A stretch of 64,000 nt of DNA from Paenibacillus sp. FJAT-29882 (GTDB lineage: Bacteria > Bacillota > Bacilli > Bacillales > DSM-1321): positions 1,994,981-2,058,980 of the forward strand of contig NZ_LMVB01000001.1 of NCBI RefSeq assembly GCF_001510645.1, given 5' to 3'. The position numbers and the translations under genes are program-made. Under the pieces are notes generated by a model. That model had not been told where the DNA came from, did not search any database, and was given only the letters and a program-made list of their open reading frames with translations. This document shows, in pieces, positions 28,150-36,835 of the stretch (position 1 is the first letter of the stretch; each line of letters opens with the position of its first letter).

Positions 28150-28272
28150 TAACGGGCAGTCCCCCCACCTCAAGGCTTAAAGCGTAGGTGGTGGATAACT
28201 GCCCGTAAAAGCCCGATTGGTTCAACTAACATTCAGTGGGGATGAAGCCCCTCACTGATTGAAGTTTCACTT
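28150..28272 (+). ncRNA. IS200/IS605 right-end, omega-RNA-like structured element (copy 1)
   Basis: A long stem pairs ACGGGCAGT (28152-28160) with ACTGCCCGT (28197-28205), enclosing CCCCACCT paired with AGGTGGTGG. It is followed by AAGCCCGATTGGTTCAACTA and a second hairpin CAGTGGGG...CCCTCACTG, ending GAAGTTTCAC. The same architecture and the CCGATTGGTTCAnCTAAC core recur at 52801-52938. This resembles the 3' end (omega-RNA scaffold) of TnpB-type IS605 elements. No tnpB frame precedes it. Identification rests on memory of such ends and needs a search. Confidence 0.45.
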
Positions 28273-28297
28273 TATTGCATATTGGAAGGAGATTACG

Positions 28298-28588
28298 ATG
28301 AATATTATTATCTCTGATAAAGCCATCACGTGGTATAAGGAAGAATTGAATTTAAATAATGGCGATAGCGTTCGGTTTTTTGCAAGATATGGGGGGCATA
28401 GCCCGATCCAGAGTGGGTTTTCATTAGGCGTAAACAAAGATCATCCTATTGATATGGGTTCATCTGTACAAAAAGATGACATTACTTTTTTCGTTGAAGA
28501 AAGTGACATATGGTATTTTGATGGTCATAACTTGAAAGTTAATTTTAATGAAAAATATAACGAGCCTGAATTCCATTACGAAAAATAA
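28298..28588 (+). CDS. yneR: HesB/IscA-fold protein YneR
   Basis: A 96-residue HesB-like protein starting MNIIISDKAITWYKEELNLN; ATG 28298 follows GGAAGGAG. It contains the fold-typical RFFARYGG and DITFFVEESDIWYFDG segments. Unlike true A-type Fe-S carriers it contains no cysteine at all, so it cannot ligate a cluster in the usual way. The B. subtilis homologue sits in the same position between plsY and yneQ. Function is unknown. Confidence 0.88.
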   Translation: MNIIISDKAITWYKEELNLNNGDSVRFFARYGGHSPIQSGFSLGVNKDHPIDMGSSVQKDDITFFVEESDIWYFDGHNLKVNFNEKYNEPEFHYEK

Positions 28589-28590
28589 TG

Positions 28591-28635
28591 CTTGAGATAA
28601 AAAAGCACCGATGCTCGGTGCTTTTTTATCTCAAG
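28591..28635. terminator. Bidirectional terminator between yneR and yneQ
   Basis: A 21-bp perfect stem (28591-28611 with 28615-28635) around TGC has A/T tracts in both directions, suiting the convergent yneR and yneQ transcripts. Confidence 0.9.
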
Positions 28636-28651
28636 ACGATTTACACTTCAC

Positions 28652-28948
28652 TTACACTCGATCAAGCTTATTCACTATGCCTTCTTTTTTTAGGATTTCA
28701 CATTGTTTTTCGCCTAGAAGATCATAATGAGAATAACCGTCCTTTCGGATGTGAATCCATTCCCGCTTAAGTCCATACTGCGCTCCCCACTCTGCTAGCT
28801 GCTCCAAATCATTACAGCCTACTTTCGTAACAGTATTGCAATCTGGAAATCGATCATCCAACCAGTAGTGAGTAATAAACGCAATTTGGCCGTTATCTAT
28901 TTTCTGTTTCCACTCAGTAATATCCTTACGTTTGATACCGAATGCCAA
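28652..28948 (-). CDS. yneQ: Conserved protein YneQ
   Basis: A 98-residue soluble protein of unknown function. I start at TTG 28948, eight bases after GGAGG, giving a protein beginning AFGIKRKDITEWKQKI like its B. subtilis homologue; the longer ATG frame from 28981 lacks a ribosome binding site. The core IAFITHYWLDDRFPDCNTVT and QYGLKREWIHIRKDGYSHYD are the conserved parts. It is the last gene of the run yneP-yneQ on this strand. Confidence 0.85.
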   Translation of the reverse strand: MAFGIKRKDITEWKQKIDNGQIAFITHYWLDDRFPDCNTVTKVGCNDLEQLAEWGAQYGLKREWIHIRKDGYSHYDLLGEKQCEILKKEGIVNKLDRV

Positions 28949-29019
28949 GACAAGCGCCTCCATTTCTAAAGCTGCTGTCATTACAATTAATGTACTCGCC
29001 TTTTTGAACTCTTTGACTG

Positions 29020-29445
29020 TTATTCATTCTTTTTCTTGTTCGTTTCATATGCCACATGCCATTCTGGAAAAAGTCGTTTAATTGAAATCGGTCTGAAGCT
29101 TTCTTTTTTCACACAAACATGAGAAGACTTAGCAGATACTGCTAACTCTCCATTTCCGGTAAAAATTTCATATCCATAAACAACACGCAATCCATCATAT
29201 GACTCGATCCATGTTTTAACAGTGGCTGTTTCGCCGTAACGCAGCGGTTTTTTATAAGATACCTGAATATCTATGACTGGAGATAGAATCCCATCTGCTT
29301 CCATCTCTGCGTAATTAAAACCCAGATCTTTAATAAGCTGCGTTCTCCCAATTTCTAGCCAAATCACATAATTGGCATGATAAACAATGCCCATTTGATC
29401 CGTTTCTGCATATCGTACTTCAATCTCTTTATCAGATACTAACAT
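29020..29445 (-). CDS. yneP: 4HBT-family acyl-CoA thioesterase YneP
   Basis: A 141-residue hot-dog-fold thioesterase expected to hydrolyse an acyl-CoA or related thioester in the cytosol. The catalytic motif is RYAETDQMGIVYHANYVIWL, with the Asp near residue 16 and the following glycine/valine/histidine loop, as in YbgC-type enzymes. A GRTQLIKDLG helix and beta strands follow. Its ATG overlaps the stop of the upstream AAA+ gene by one base (TAATG), so the two are translationally coupled. The natural substrate is unknown. Confidence 0.9.
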   Translation of the reverse strand: MLVSDKEIEVRYAETDQMGIVYHANYVIWLEIGRTQLIKDLGFNYAEMEADGILSPVIDIQVSYKKPLRYGETATVKTWIESYDGLRVVYGYEIFTGNGELAVSAKSSHVCVKKESFRPISIKRLFPEWHVAYETNKKKNE

Positions 29446-31802
29446 TACATCTCACTCTTCCCTATTTTTTTTGCTGCTTTTTTCAAATCATCTGTTGTTA
29501 AGACGGTCAAATTTTGCAAATCTTTTTCGCACGATTCATTCATTAACCGCATTGCTTGTTCTTGTATAGCTTCATCAATTAAACTCGTTGCAAAGCGTCC
29601 ATTCCCTTTAACCTGATGTTCAGTTAAATATTCTTTCAACCAACTAATGGCTTGGTCTTCCAATTTGTATTGATATTGATTCGCATAGTTTTCAATAATT
29701 TGTAAAAGCTCTTCAGTTTTATAATCAGGAAAATGGATGAATTTACGAAAACGAGAACGAAGTCCTGGATTACTCTCAAGAAGATTGTTCATTTCATTGA
29801 TATATCCAGCAAGAACGACAACTAGATTTTCATTATGCTTTGTCATTTCTTCAACTAGTGTATCGATGACTTCTTTTCCAAAATCATTTTCCGACTTACT
29901 AAATAAGGAATAGGCTTCGTCAATAAATAAGACACCACCAAGTGCCTCACGGATTTTTTTCTTCGTCTTAATGGCTGTTTGCCCAACATACTCACCAACA
30001 AAATCGGCGCGACCTGCTACAATCATATGGCCCCTTTTTAGCATCCCTGTTTCTTTTAATAACTCCGAGTATATTTTGGCTACCGTCGTTTTACCTGTCC
30101 CAGGATTCCCGGTAAACACTGCATGTGATTGAATAGGAACGGCTTTGAGACCATGAGTGCGACGAACTTGCTGCATCTCAGCAAATGCAATAATCGCTTG
30201 TACTTCTTTTTTGATTTCCTCTAAGCCTATTAATAAACCTAGCTTTTCTTCAGGAGTGATAGTAGACTTTATTTCATTTCGCCGGAAGTCTTCCCCAGTG
30301 AGCGACGTATAATGAAGAATAGGTTGTTCATTTAAGTCTGAACGAGCTCCTCTTTTAAAAATAGCCTCACTTACGATAGATCGTACGGTTCTCGCATTTC
30401 CAAATGTTTCATCTACTTTTTCCGCCTCAATACGAAGCGCAAGCTCAATATTTGCATCCTTCGTCATCATATAATCATTATCTCGCGCCATCCCTTTTGC
30501 AAGTTGAAGCAATTCCTGGGTTGTGTAGTCCGGGAGCTGGAAATGATTAGACTGGGGGAATCTGCTTCTTAAGCCTGGATTAGCCTGTAAAAATTGACGC
30601 ATTTCATCAGGATAACCGGCTAATATCACTGCAAATTTACCTGCGTATTTTTGATTACTCATCAGTGAAACGAGCGTGTCAATTGCTGTTTGTCCATAAT
30701 CATTCCCTGATTGACCTTCTCGTTTTAAACTGTATGCTTCATCTATAAATAACACACCACCGAGAGATTTTTCCACAGCATTCTGAACTCTTTCTTCTGT
30801 TTGGCCAATGAATGAGCCTACAAGCTGAGAGCGATCCACTTCTGTTACCTCTTCACGGGGAAGTACACCTAGTTCATGATAAATTTTAGCTAGAAGTCGA
30901 GCAATGGTCGTTTTACCTGTTCCTGGATTACCAGTTAGAACCATATTTAGACTTAGCTCATCTTTAATTTGAAGACCAAGTTCTTTTCTTTTATTTTGGT
31001 ATTGCAGAAATCGATAATACTCATTCATTCTATTTTTTACTTCAGTTAACCCAATCATTGATTGCAGTTCGTCAAGTGCATCTTTGGTTTGGGGTAAGAC
31101 ATCGTTGCTCGTTTGAAATAAATCCGTCCACTGTTTTTTCACTGCCGTTATACGATCCAGATGTTCTTTCATATCGTTGAAATGTGTCGCTGTATGAAAT
31201 ACACCTGAAATGGACTCCTCATATTCCTTTGCTGCCTGAAGAAGTTCTGTAATCTCTTTAGATACTTCAAAAAGCAGAGAAATTGCCGCTTCATAGTTTT
31301 GGATGATATCAAGGTCAACATGATTTTTTGCCTGTTCTAGTGATTTTTCAAGATTACTACGCTGTTCTACCATCGCTCCCATATATTTCTTACATAAAGA
31401 AATATACTCTTCGGCTATTTTTTTCTTTGCTGTACGATTATCTGTTTCACGTATTAACGGAAATTCGATGGCAGAAAACACTTCGCGATATTTCTTCCAG
31501 CCAGAGCGTACTAGAAGTTCATTTGCCCGCATATTCTTCGCATCAGCGCTGACTGCTTCTCTGAGCCATGTTTCATATAGTGAGTCCTCTCCATGAAGAA
31601 ACTTCTGACTTTCGGCAAGCATGCTAAATAGCTCTGATTTGTAAGAATACGTATCTGCTGGTGAATCATCGTTTTCAATCTCAGCTAAGACATTCAAGAT
31701 CGTATGTAAATCACTTATATACCCTTTTTGATTTATCTCTTCTGTTAATTCTTTTATTTTTACTTCATAATAATTTTGTTCAATCATCTTCCTAGTATCC
31801 AT
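29445..31802 (-). CDS. Double AAA+ ATPase of the CbxX/SpoVK/EccA type (785 aa)
   Basis: A 785-residue protein. The N-terminal about 250 residues are helical with TPR-like or coiled-coil character. Two AAA+ modules follow: Walker A TGNPGTGKTTIARLL near residue 293 and FTGNPGTGKTTVAKIY near residue 565, Walker B GGVLFIDEAYSL in both, plus arginine fingers in PGLRSRFP and PGLRSRFR. B. subtilis SpoVK is a single-module relative of about 320 residues located elsewhere. Here the gene lies between tlp and yneP. Its role is probably remodelling of a protein partner, perhaps in sporulation, but this is inference. Confidence 0.85.
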   Translation of the reverse strand: MDTRKMIEQNYYEVKIKELTEEINQKGYISDLHTILNVLAEIENDDSPADTYSYKSELFSMLAESQKFLHGEDSLYETWLREAVSADAKNMRANELLVRSGWKKYREVFSAIEFPLIRETDNRTAKKKIAEEYISLCKKYMGAMVEQRSNLEKSLEQAKNHVDLDIIQNYEAAISLLFEVSKEITELLQAAKEYEESISGVFHTATHFNDMKEHLDRITAVKKQWTDLFQTSNDVLPQTKDALDELQSMIGLTEVKNRMNEYYRFLQYQNKRKELGLQIKDELSLNMVLTGNPGTGKTTIARLLAKIYHELGVLPREEVTEVDRSQLVGSFIGQTEERVQNAVEKSLGGVLFIDEAYSLKREGQSGNDYGQTAIDTLVSLMSNQKYAGKFAVILAGYPDEMRQFLQANPGLRSRFPQSNHFQLPDYTTQELLQLAKGMARDNDYMMTKDANIELALRIEAEKVDETFGNARTVRSIVSEAIFKRGARSDLNEQPILHYTSLTGEDFRRNEIKSTITPEEKLGLLIGLEEIKKEVQAIIAFAEMQQVRRTHGLKAVPIQSHAVFTGNPGTGKTTVAKIYSELLKETGMLKRGHMIVAGRADFVGEYVGQTAIKTKKKIREALGGVLFIDEAYSLFSKSENDFGKEVIDTLVEEMTKHNENLVVVLAGYINEMNNLLESNPGLRSRFRKFIHFPDYKTEELLQIIENYANQYQYKLEDQAISWLKEYLTEHQVKGNGRFATSLIDEAIQEQAMRLMNESCEKDLQNLTVLTTDDLKKAAKKIGKSEM

Positions 31803-31896
31803 TATTATCCCATCTTCCAGTTACGAATTCCTCTCCATCTTATCATATCAAGCCGTCCCTTTTCTCGTTGAAAGAATAGTTCACTTTTTCCCCCAT

Positions 31897-31932
31897 AAAA
31901 AAGAAGAAAGAATTCCTTCTTCCTTCTTTTTT
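31897..31932 (-). terminator. Terminator after tlp
   Basis: AAAAAAGAAG-rich and CTTCTTTTTT-rich arms form a long stem around AATTC between tlp and the AAA+ gene, ending in Ts on the minus strand. It should separate the spore-protein transcript from the ATPase gene. Confidence 0.7.
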
Positions 31933-31951
31933 ACCATCTATTTAATGTTAT

Positions 31952-32182
31952 TCATTCAAAACCATTCTCCCGAGCTTGTTTTTCATCTTCAATTTCATTT
32001 TTAAAAGATTCAATGCTTTCTTGTCTTCGTTGATTTTTTTCCTTTATCGCATTTCTATTATCACCGGAAGTGAACTCCAATGTTTCTTCAGCCGCATCGA
32101 TATTTTCCATCGTGTTCTGAATCATATCTTCAAGTTTTTCGACATTATCACTACGATCATCTGGATTATGTTTATGATTCAT
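31952..32182 (-). CDS. tlp: Small acid-soluble spore protein Tlp (thioredoxin-like)
   Basis: A 76-residue spore-core protein made in the forespore. I start at ATG 32182, which follows GGGAGG by six bases; the frame open to 32197 adds five residues without need. The family signature HNPDDRSDNVEKLEDMIQNT is at the N-terminus, followed by acidic helices and KNEIEDEKQARENGFE. As in B. subtilis it follows sspN in the same direction. Its function in the spore is poorly understood. Confidence 0.95.
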   Translation of the reverse strand: MNHKHNPDDRSDNVEKLEDMIQNTMENIDAAEETLEFTSGDNRNAIKEKNQRRQESIESFKNEIEDEKQARENGFE

Positions 32183-32213
32183 CGAAATGCCTCCCATAAA
32201 AAAATGAAATCCT

Positions 32214-32247
32214 AAGAGTTAACATAATTAAGCTTATGTTAACTCTT
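32214..32247 (-). terminator. Hairpin between sspN and tlp
   Basis: AAGAGTTAACATAA pairs perfectly with TTATGTTAACTCTT around a six-base loop. It follows the sspN stop and may end part of the sspN transcript while tlp is read through or separately. Confidence 0.75.
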
Positions 32248-32251
32248 TATG

Positions 32252-32395
32252 TTATTCACCCTTTGTCTGAATAACTTGAGGGTGCTGCCCACTTTGGTCT
32301 TGCATTTGTTTTCCTTTATTCCCACCTGCAGCGCGAGATTTCGTTCCGGTTTGGTTCGGCGCAAAATGTTTAGAATCTTTTTTAGGATTGCTCAT
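32252..32395 (-). CDS. sspN: Small acid-soluble spore protein N
   Basis: A 47-residue minor SASP. ATG 32395 follows GAGGAGGGG; the longer frame to 32443 runs through the promoter and is rejected. The sequence [20 protein letters not shown], then [20 protein letters not shown], is typical of SspN. It lies upstream of tlp as in B. subtilis. Such proteins are packaged in the dormant spore core. A sigma-G-like promoter is visible upstream. Confidence 0.93.
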   Translation of the reverse strand: MSNPKKDSKHFAPNQTGTKSRAAGGNKGKQMQDQSGQHPQVIQTKGE

Positions 32396-32416
32396 CAATT
32401 TTCCCCTCCTCAAGAA

Positions 32417-32446
32417 TAGGATGACCGAATGATAAGCAAACATGAC
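32417..32446 (-). promoter_or_regulatory. Probable sigma-G promoter of sspN
   Basis: On the minus strand GTCATG (32446-32441) is separated by 17 bases from CATCCTA (32423-32417), matching the forespore sigma-G -10 consensus CATnnTA and partly the -35. It is 22 bases upstream of the sspN start. Confidence 0.45.
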
Positions 32447-32465
32447 CGGAATTATTTGTTAAATG

Positions 32466-32594
32466 CTACTCCACTTTTTGTAAATGCCTTCGTTCAATAC
32501 GATCTTCAATCCTTGCCAAACGCTCTTCGTCTTGCAACAATTCTTGCTTATTTTCATTAATTAACTCTTCAAACGTCTTTTTTTTCCGTTTCAA
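32466..32594 (-). CDS. FbpB-family small basic protein (42 aa)
   Basis: A 42-residue protein from TTG 32594, nine bases after AGGTGG; a GTG nine bases earlier overlaps that site. It reads KRKKKTFEELINENKQELL, then QDEERLARIEDRIERRHLQK, the pattern of FbpB-type Fur-regulated basic peptides, which help small RNA FsrA silence iron-using genes in B. subtilis. The neighbouring aconitase is an FsrA target there, which makes the location suggestive. No clear Fur box could be read upstream. Confidence 0.6.
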   Translation of the reverse strand: MKRKKKTFEELINENKQELLQDEERLARIEDRIERRHLQKVE

Positions 32595-32695
32595 ACCTTT
32601 CACCCACCTACTAATTGTATTTATCACTACTATTACCAATTAACGAATGATTTATAAGTGAAATTTCAAAAAATTCAATTAGCTGAATACATAAA

Positions 32696-32724
32696 AATGA
32701 CGAAATCATTTGATTTCGTCATTT
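32696..32724 (-). terminator. Terminator overlapping the yneN stop
   Basis: ATGACGAAATC pairs with GATTTCGTCAT around ATTT, running to the stop codon of yneN and ending in Ts on the minus strand. Confidence 0.75.
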
Positions 32725-33222
32725 CATATCCGCGATATATTTTTCCATTGATTGCAGGGACACTTGGCCAATATGCTTAACGGCTATAAGCCCTTCACTG
32801 TCAATAAAATATGTAGTCGGCATAGCGGATACTTTATATCGTTTTTTTACAGCGTTTTTTATGTTTTGAGAATCTAGAAGGATTGGGAAAGTAACTCCCA
32901 TTTCATCTACAAAGGTTTGAACATCGTTCTGTGGATCCAAATTGACCGCAAGAATCACTGTATCCTTATCTAATCCTTTTGCAAACGTCTCCATATCAGG
33001 CATTTCCTCGCGACAAGGGCCGCACCAAGTAGCCCAAAAATTAAGCATTACCTTCTTACCCTGATAATCTGATAACTTTACCTTCTCACCACTTAGCGTT
33101 TCCAATTCAAAGTCTGGTGCTTTTAGGCCAATATCAAGGCCGCTTTTTGGCTCCATAGCCTGAACTATAACAACAGCAATGAGCGCAAGTAGAACAGCTG
33201 CTGCAATTACTTTTTTATACAT
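32719..33222 (-). CDS. yneN: Membrane-anchored thiol-disulfide oxidoreductase YneN (TlpA/ResA type)
   Basis: A 167-residue extracytoplasmic thioredoxin-like reductase. Residues 4-22 form an N-terminal anchor (KKVIAAAVLLALIAVVIVQ). The redox motif is WATWCGPCREEMPD with CGPC near residues 71-74, and the cis-proline loop is SAMPTTYFID. Such proteins keep cysteines of exported or cytochrome proteins reduced, receiving electrons from CcdA, which is encoded 12 kb away in the same cluster. The position between acnA and sspN matches B. subtilis yneN. The substrate is unknown. Confidence 0.9.
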   Translation of the reverse strand: MYKKVIAAAVLLALIAVVIVQAMEPKSGLDIGLKAPDFELETLSGEKVKLSDYQGKKVMLNFWATWCGPCREEMPDMETFAKGLDKDTVILAVNLDPQNDVQTFVDEMGVTFPILLDSQNIKNAVKKRYKVSAMPTTYFIDSEGLIAVKHIGQVSLQSMEKYIADMK

Positions 33223-33370
33223 ATGTATTCACCTAATTCTATTCGATAATTTTTATATGTCGTATTGATCCTCAACTACATCTTACCAATAATGATAGAA
33301 GTTATAAAGATTTTTAACCGAATAGTCAATGAAACCAACTGATTTTTTCATAATTTTGACGCAATTCACA

Positions 33371-33497
33371 AAAAAAGAGGATGTCCCATAACTAAAGGGG
33401 CAACCTCGCCTACAACATACAGTTTACATGAAGTGTAAGACACAATAAACTTTGTGTTGTAAGCGAAGACAGACCCTTTTGGGACATCCTTATTTTT
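33371..33497. repeat. Long interrupted palindrome between yneN and acnA
   Basis: AGGATGTCCCA (33378-33388) pairs with TGGGACATCCT (33480-33490). Inner matches (AAAGG with CCTTTT, CCTACAACA with TGTTGTAAG, AGTTTA with TAAACT) continue the stem over about 120 bases, and poly-A/poly-T tracts bound it. It can act as the acnA terminator, but the length resembles a MITE. Confidence 0.55.
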
Positions 33498-33506
33498 TTA
33501 GTAAAA

Positions 33507-36218
33507 TTAGCCTTTTAATTTATCACGTAAGACCATTTGTAAGATCCCGCCATGGCGGTAATAGTCAATTTCAACTTCAGAGTCAAAACGAACGAGTACT
33601 TCAAATTCTTTTTTGTTTCCAGCTTCATCAGTAGCTGTAACTTTTACGATATCACGTGGTTTTACAGATTCATCAATTTGTACATCGATTGCTTCTTTAC
33701 CAGTTAATCCAAGTGTTTCAGCATTTTCTCCCGCTTTGAATTGAAGCGGTAGAACACCCATTAACACTAAGTTAGAACGGTGAATACGTTCAAAGCTTTC
33801 AGCGATAACTGTTTTGATGCCTAGAAGGTTTGTACCTTTAGCTGCCCAGTCACGTGAGCTTCCCATTCCGTAGTCTTTACCTGCTAAGATAGCCAGACCT
33901 GTACCATCTGCTTTATATTTCATACAAGCATCATAGATTGCCATAACATCGCCAGTTGGCCAGTAAGTTGTGAATCCACCTTCTGTACCAGGAGCAACTT
34001 GGTTACGGATACGAATGTTTGCGAATGTTCCGCGCATCATGACTTCATGGTTACCACGACGTGAACCATATGAGTTGAAATCACGTGGTTTTACACCATT
34101 TTCGCGCAAGTAAATACCAGCAGGTGTATCTTTACCAATTGCGCCTGCAGGAGAAATATGGTCCGTTGTAACTGAATCACCAAATTTACCTACAATACGT
34201 AAACTAGAAAGCGCGTCAACAGTACCTGGTTCAGGTGACATTCCTTCAAAGAATGGCGGATTTTGAATATATGTTGAAGTTGTATCAAACGTATACAACG
34301 CTTCATTGCTTGTTTGAATTTCATTCCAGCGTTCGTTGTCGTTGAATACTGTTTCATATTCTTTACGGAATAATTCTGGTGTTACTGTTGCTTTAACAAC
34401 AGCATTTACTTCATCTTGAGAAGGCCAAATATCTTTTAAGTAAACATCATGTCCATCTTGGTCTTTACCTAATGAATCGTTTTGTAGATCGAAATCCACT
34501 GTTCCAGCTAAAGCATACGCTACGACTAGTGTTGGAGAAGCAAGGTAATTCGCTTTCACCAATGGATGGATACGTCCTTCAAAGTTACGGTTACCGGAAA
34601 GTACAGACGTTACGAGAAGATCGCCTTTAGCAATTGCCGCTTCGATTTCTTCAGCAAGTGGGCCTGAGTTCCCAATACATGTTGTACAGCCGTAACCAAC
34701 TATGTTGAAGCCTAATTGATCCAAATAAGTCTGAAGACCTGCATCACGCAAGTACCCAGTAACAACTTTAGACCCTGGTGCTAATGATGTTTTTACATAT
34801 TCAGGTACAGTCAAGCCTTTTTCTACTGCCTTTTTCGCGATTAAACCAGCGCCAAGCATAACATACGGGTTAGACGTATTTGTACAGCTTGTAATTGCAG
34901 CGATTGCAATTGCACCAGTTTTCATTTTTGACTCATGTCCGTCTGTGAATTTCACAGTTACTTCTTTGTCAATTTCAGAAGATTCCAATCCAAAGCCTTG
35001 GTTCCCCATAGGTGCATTAAGCGCTTCTTTGAATGATTGCTGCATTTGTGAAAGTGGAATCAAATCTTGTGGACGTTTAGGACCAGAAAGATTCGGTTCA
35101 ATGTCAGATAATTTAAGCTCGATCACATCTGTGTAAACTGGATCTTCTTTGTCAGGTGTATAGAACATTCCATTTGCTTTGGAATATGTTTCAACTACTT
35201 GAATAAGAGTTTCGTCACGGCCGGTCAAACGAAGATAGTCAATTGCTTCTTCATCAACTGGGAAGAAACCACAAGTAGCACCATATTCTGGAGCCATGTT
35301 AGCGATTGTTGCACGGTCAGCTAATGGAAGGTTGGGTACTCCAGGACCGAAGAATTCAACAAATTTACCAACAACACCATGTTTACGAAGCACTTGTGTC
35401 ACTTTTAACGCGAGGTCAGTAGCTGTTGTTCCGTTTGGAAGTTCACCTATAAGCTTCACTCCAACAACCTCAGGTACTGGGAAGTATGAAGGTTGGCCAA
35501 GCATGCCTGCCTCTGCTTCAATCCCACCTACACCCCATCCAAGAACTCCAATACCATTAATCATTGTTGTGTGAGAATCTGTACCAAATACAGAGTCTGG
35601 ATATACTTCTAAGTCACCAGTTGGTGTGTCAACTGATTGCACGACATTAGCTAAGTACTCAAGGTTAACTTGGTGAACAATCCCAGTTGCTGGCGGAACC
35701 GCACGATAGTTATTGAATGATTTTTGGGCCCAGCTAAGGAATTGGTAGCGCTCAGCATTTCTTTCAAACTCAAGATCCATATTCACTGCAAGTGAATCTA
35801 AAGTACCTGCTTTATCTACTTGTACAGAGTGATCTATAACTAAATCAACTGGAATTTCAGGATTGATTTTATCAGGATCTTCTCCAAGAGCAGCCATTGC
35901 ACCACGCAAAGATGCAAGATCAACCACAGCCGGTACTCCTGTAAAATCCTGTAGAATAACACGTGCAGGTTTGAATGGTACATCAATGTCTTTTAATTCG
36001 CTAGTCCCCCACTTAGCTAAATTATCGACATGTTCTTTTGTAATAACTCTGCCATCTACTTGGCGCAGTACCGCTTCAAGCAGAACTTTAATGGAGTACG
36101 GAAGACGAGAAACGTTTCCAACTCCTGCTTTCTCAAGCGCTTCCAAATTATAATAATTATAGCGCTTTCCATCGATTTCAAAAGAAGAGCGTGATTGATA
36201 AACATCATTTTTTGTCAT
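33507..36218 (-). CDS. acnA: Aconitate hydratase A
   Basis: Interconverts citrate and isocitrate in the TCA cycle; the B. subtilis CitB homologue is also an iron-responsive RNA-binding protein. The 903-residue protein has the AcnA domain order. The 4Fe-4S ligands are Cys in [12 protein letters not shown] and the pair in [29 protein letters not shown] and [14 protein letters not shown] mark the swivel domain and active site. ATG 36218 ([14 protein letters not shown]) follows AGGGGG; the frame to 36305 is longer but unlikely. Gene position between sspO and yneN matches B. subtilis. Confidence 0.97.
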   Translation of the reverse strand: MTKNDVYQSRSSFEIDGKRYNYYNLEALEKAGVGNVSRLPYSIKVLLEAVLRQVDGRVITKEHVDNLAKWGTSELKDIDVPFKPARVILQDFTGVPAVVDLASLRGAMAALGEDPDKINPEIPVDLVIDHSVQVDKAGTLDSLAVNMDLEFERNAERYQFLSWAQKSFNNYRAVPPATGIVHQVNLEYLANVVQSVDTPTGDLEVYPDSVFGTDSHTTMINGIGVLGWGVGGIEAEAGMLGQPSYFPVPEVVGVKLIGELPNGTTATDLALKVTQVLRKHGVVGKFVEFFGPGVPNLPLADRATIANMAPEYGATCGFFPVDEEAIDYLRLTGRDETLIQVVETYSKANGMFYTPDKEDPVYTDVIELKLSDIEPNLSGPKRPQDLIPLSQMQQSFKEALNAPMGNQGFGLESSEIDKEVTVKFTDGHESKMKTGAIAIAAITSCTNTSNPYVMLGAGLIAKKAVEKGLTVPEYVKTSLAPGSKVVTGYLRDAGLQTYLDQLGFNIVGYGCTTCIGNSGPLAEEIEAAIAKGDLLVTSVLSGNRNFEGRIHPLVKANYLASPTLVVAYALAGTVDFDLQNDSLGKDQDGHDVYLKDIWPSQDEVNAVVKATVTPELFRKEYETVFNDNERWNEIQTSNEALYTFDTTSTYIQNPPFFEGMSPEPGTVDALSSLRIVGKFGDSVTTDHISPAGAIGKDTPAGIYLRENGVKPRDFNSYGSRRGNHEVMMRGTFANIRIRNQVAPGTEGGFTTYWPTGDVMAIYDACMKYKADGTGLAILAGKDYGMGSSRDWAAKGTNLLGIKTVIAESFERIHRSNLVLMGVLPLQFKAGENAETLGLTGKEAIDVQIDESVKPRDIVKVTATDEAGNKKEFEVLVRFDSEVEIDYYRHGGILQMVLRDKLKG

Positions 36219-36450
36219 CAGAATATTACCCCCTATAAAGACTTTACGAAAAACATTTGAACATAAAAAGTGAAACGTGGTGTGTAAGAATTTCCACATC
36301 ACCATGTTCTTCTTATACTATATAAATACTATATAAAAAAACCCCTTTTTTGTCGAAAAGTTTGAATCTTCTCCCATCAAAACTTTTCTTACAAACTAAT
36401 AGTAATATAGAAATGAGTATAAGTAAATAACAAGTAAGTTATTGTTTTTG

Positions 36451-36465
36451 ATAAGTTTTACTTAT
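36451..36465. promoter_or_regulatory. CcpC-type dyad upstream of acnA
   Basis: ATAAGTTTTACTTAT is an exact ATAA-N7-TTAT dyad, the site bound by the citrate-responsive repressor CcpC in front of citB in B. subtilis. It lies about 235 bases upstream of acnA; the likely promoter is nearer (TATAGT around 36320), so the spacing is longer than in B. subtilis. The AT-rich setting makes a chance match possible. The rest of 36220-36835 holds no gene. Confidence 0.4.
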
Positions 36466-36835
36466 ATTAGTCACTTTTACGGACTTCATTTCATTCATTA
36501 CGTAACTTTTCATGTGTACGCCCTAGTATAATTAGTTTTCCACCATAACTTTTCATATTTTATCGGAAAGTTAGTGGTCAAATTTTGTATTTTGGTGGTC
36601 AATTTGGTTCGGGTGAAAAACTTAGGTCTCTCCATGCGGTAAGATAACGCCGTGAAGATAATAACCCATTTTGCAAGAGGACTCTTATTTATCCGGACAA
36701 TGACGGACTTTTTTTCGCACCTTACATTTAGACTATTCTTAAAATTAGGCCCTTAATTCTAACCTGGTATGGTAAATTGAGTAAAACACTGCTATCTTAT
36801 AAACAAACTACTATTCTTATACAGGGGGTGTATTT

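Noticed and set aside
35296..36153. Plus-strand frames opposite aconitase
   Set aside because: Antisense shadows inside an intact 903-codon gene.
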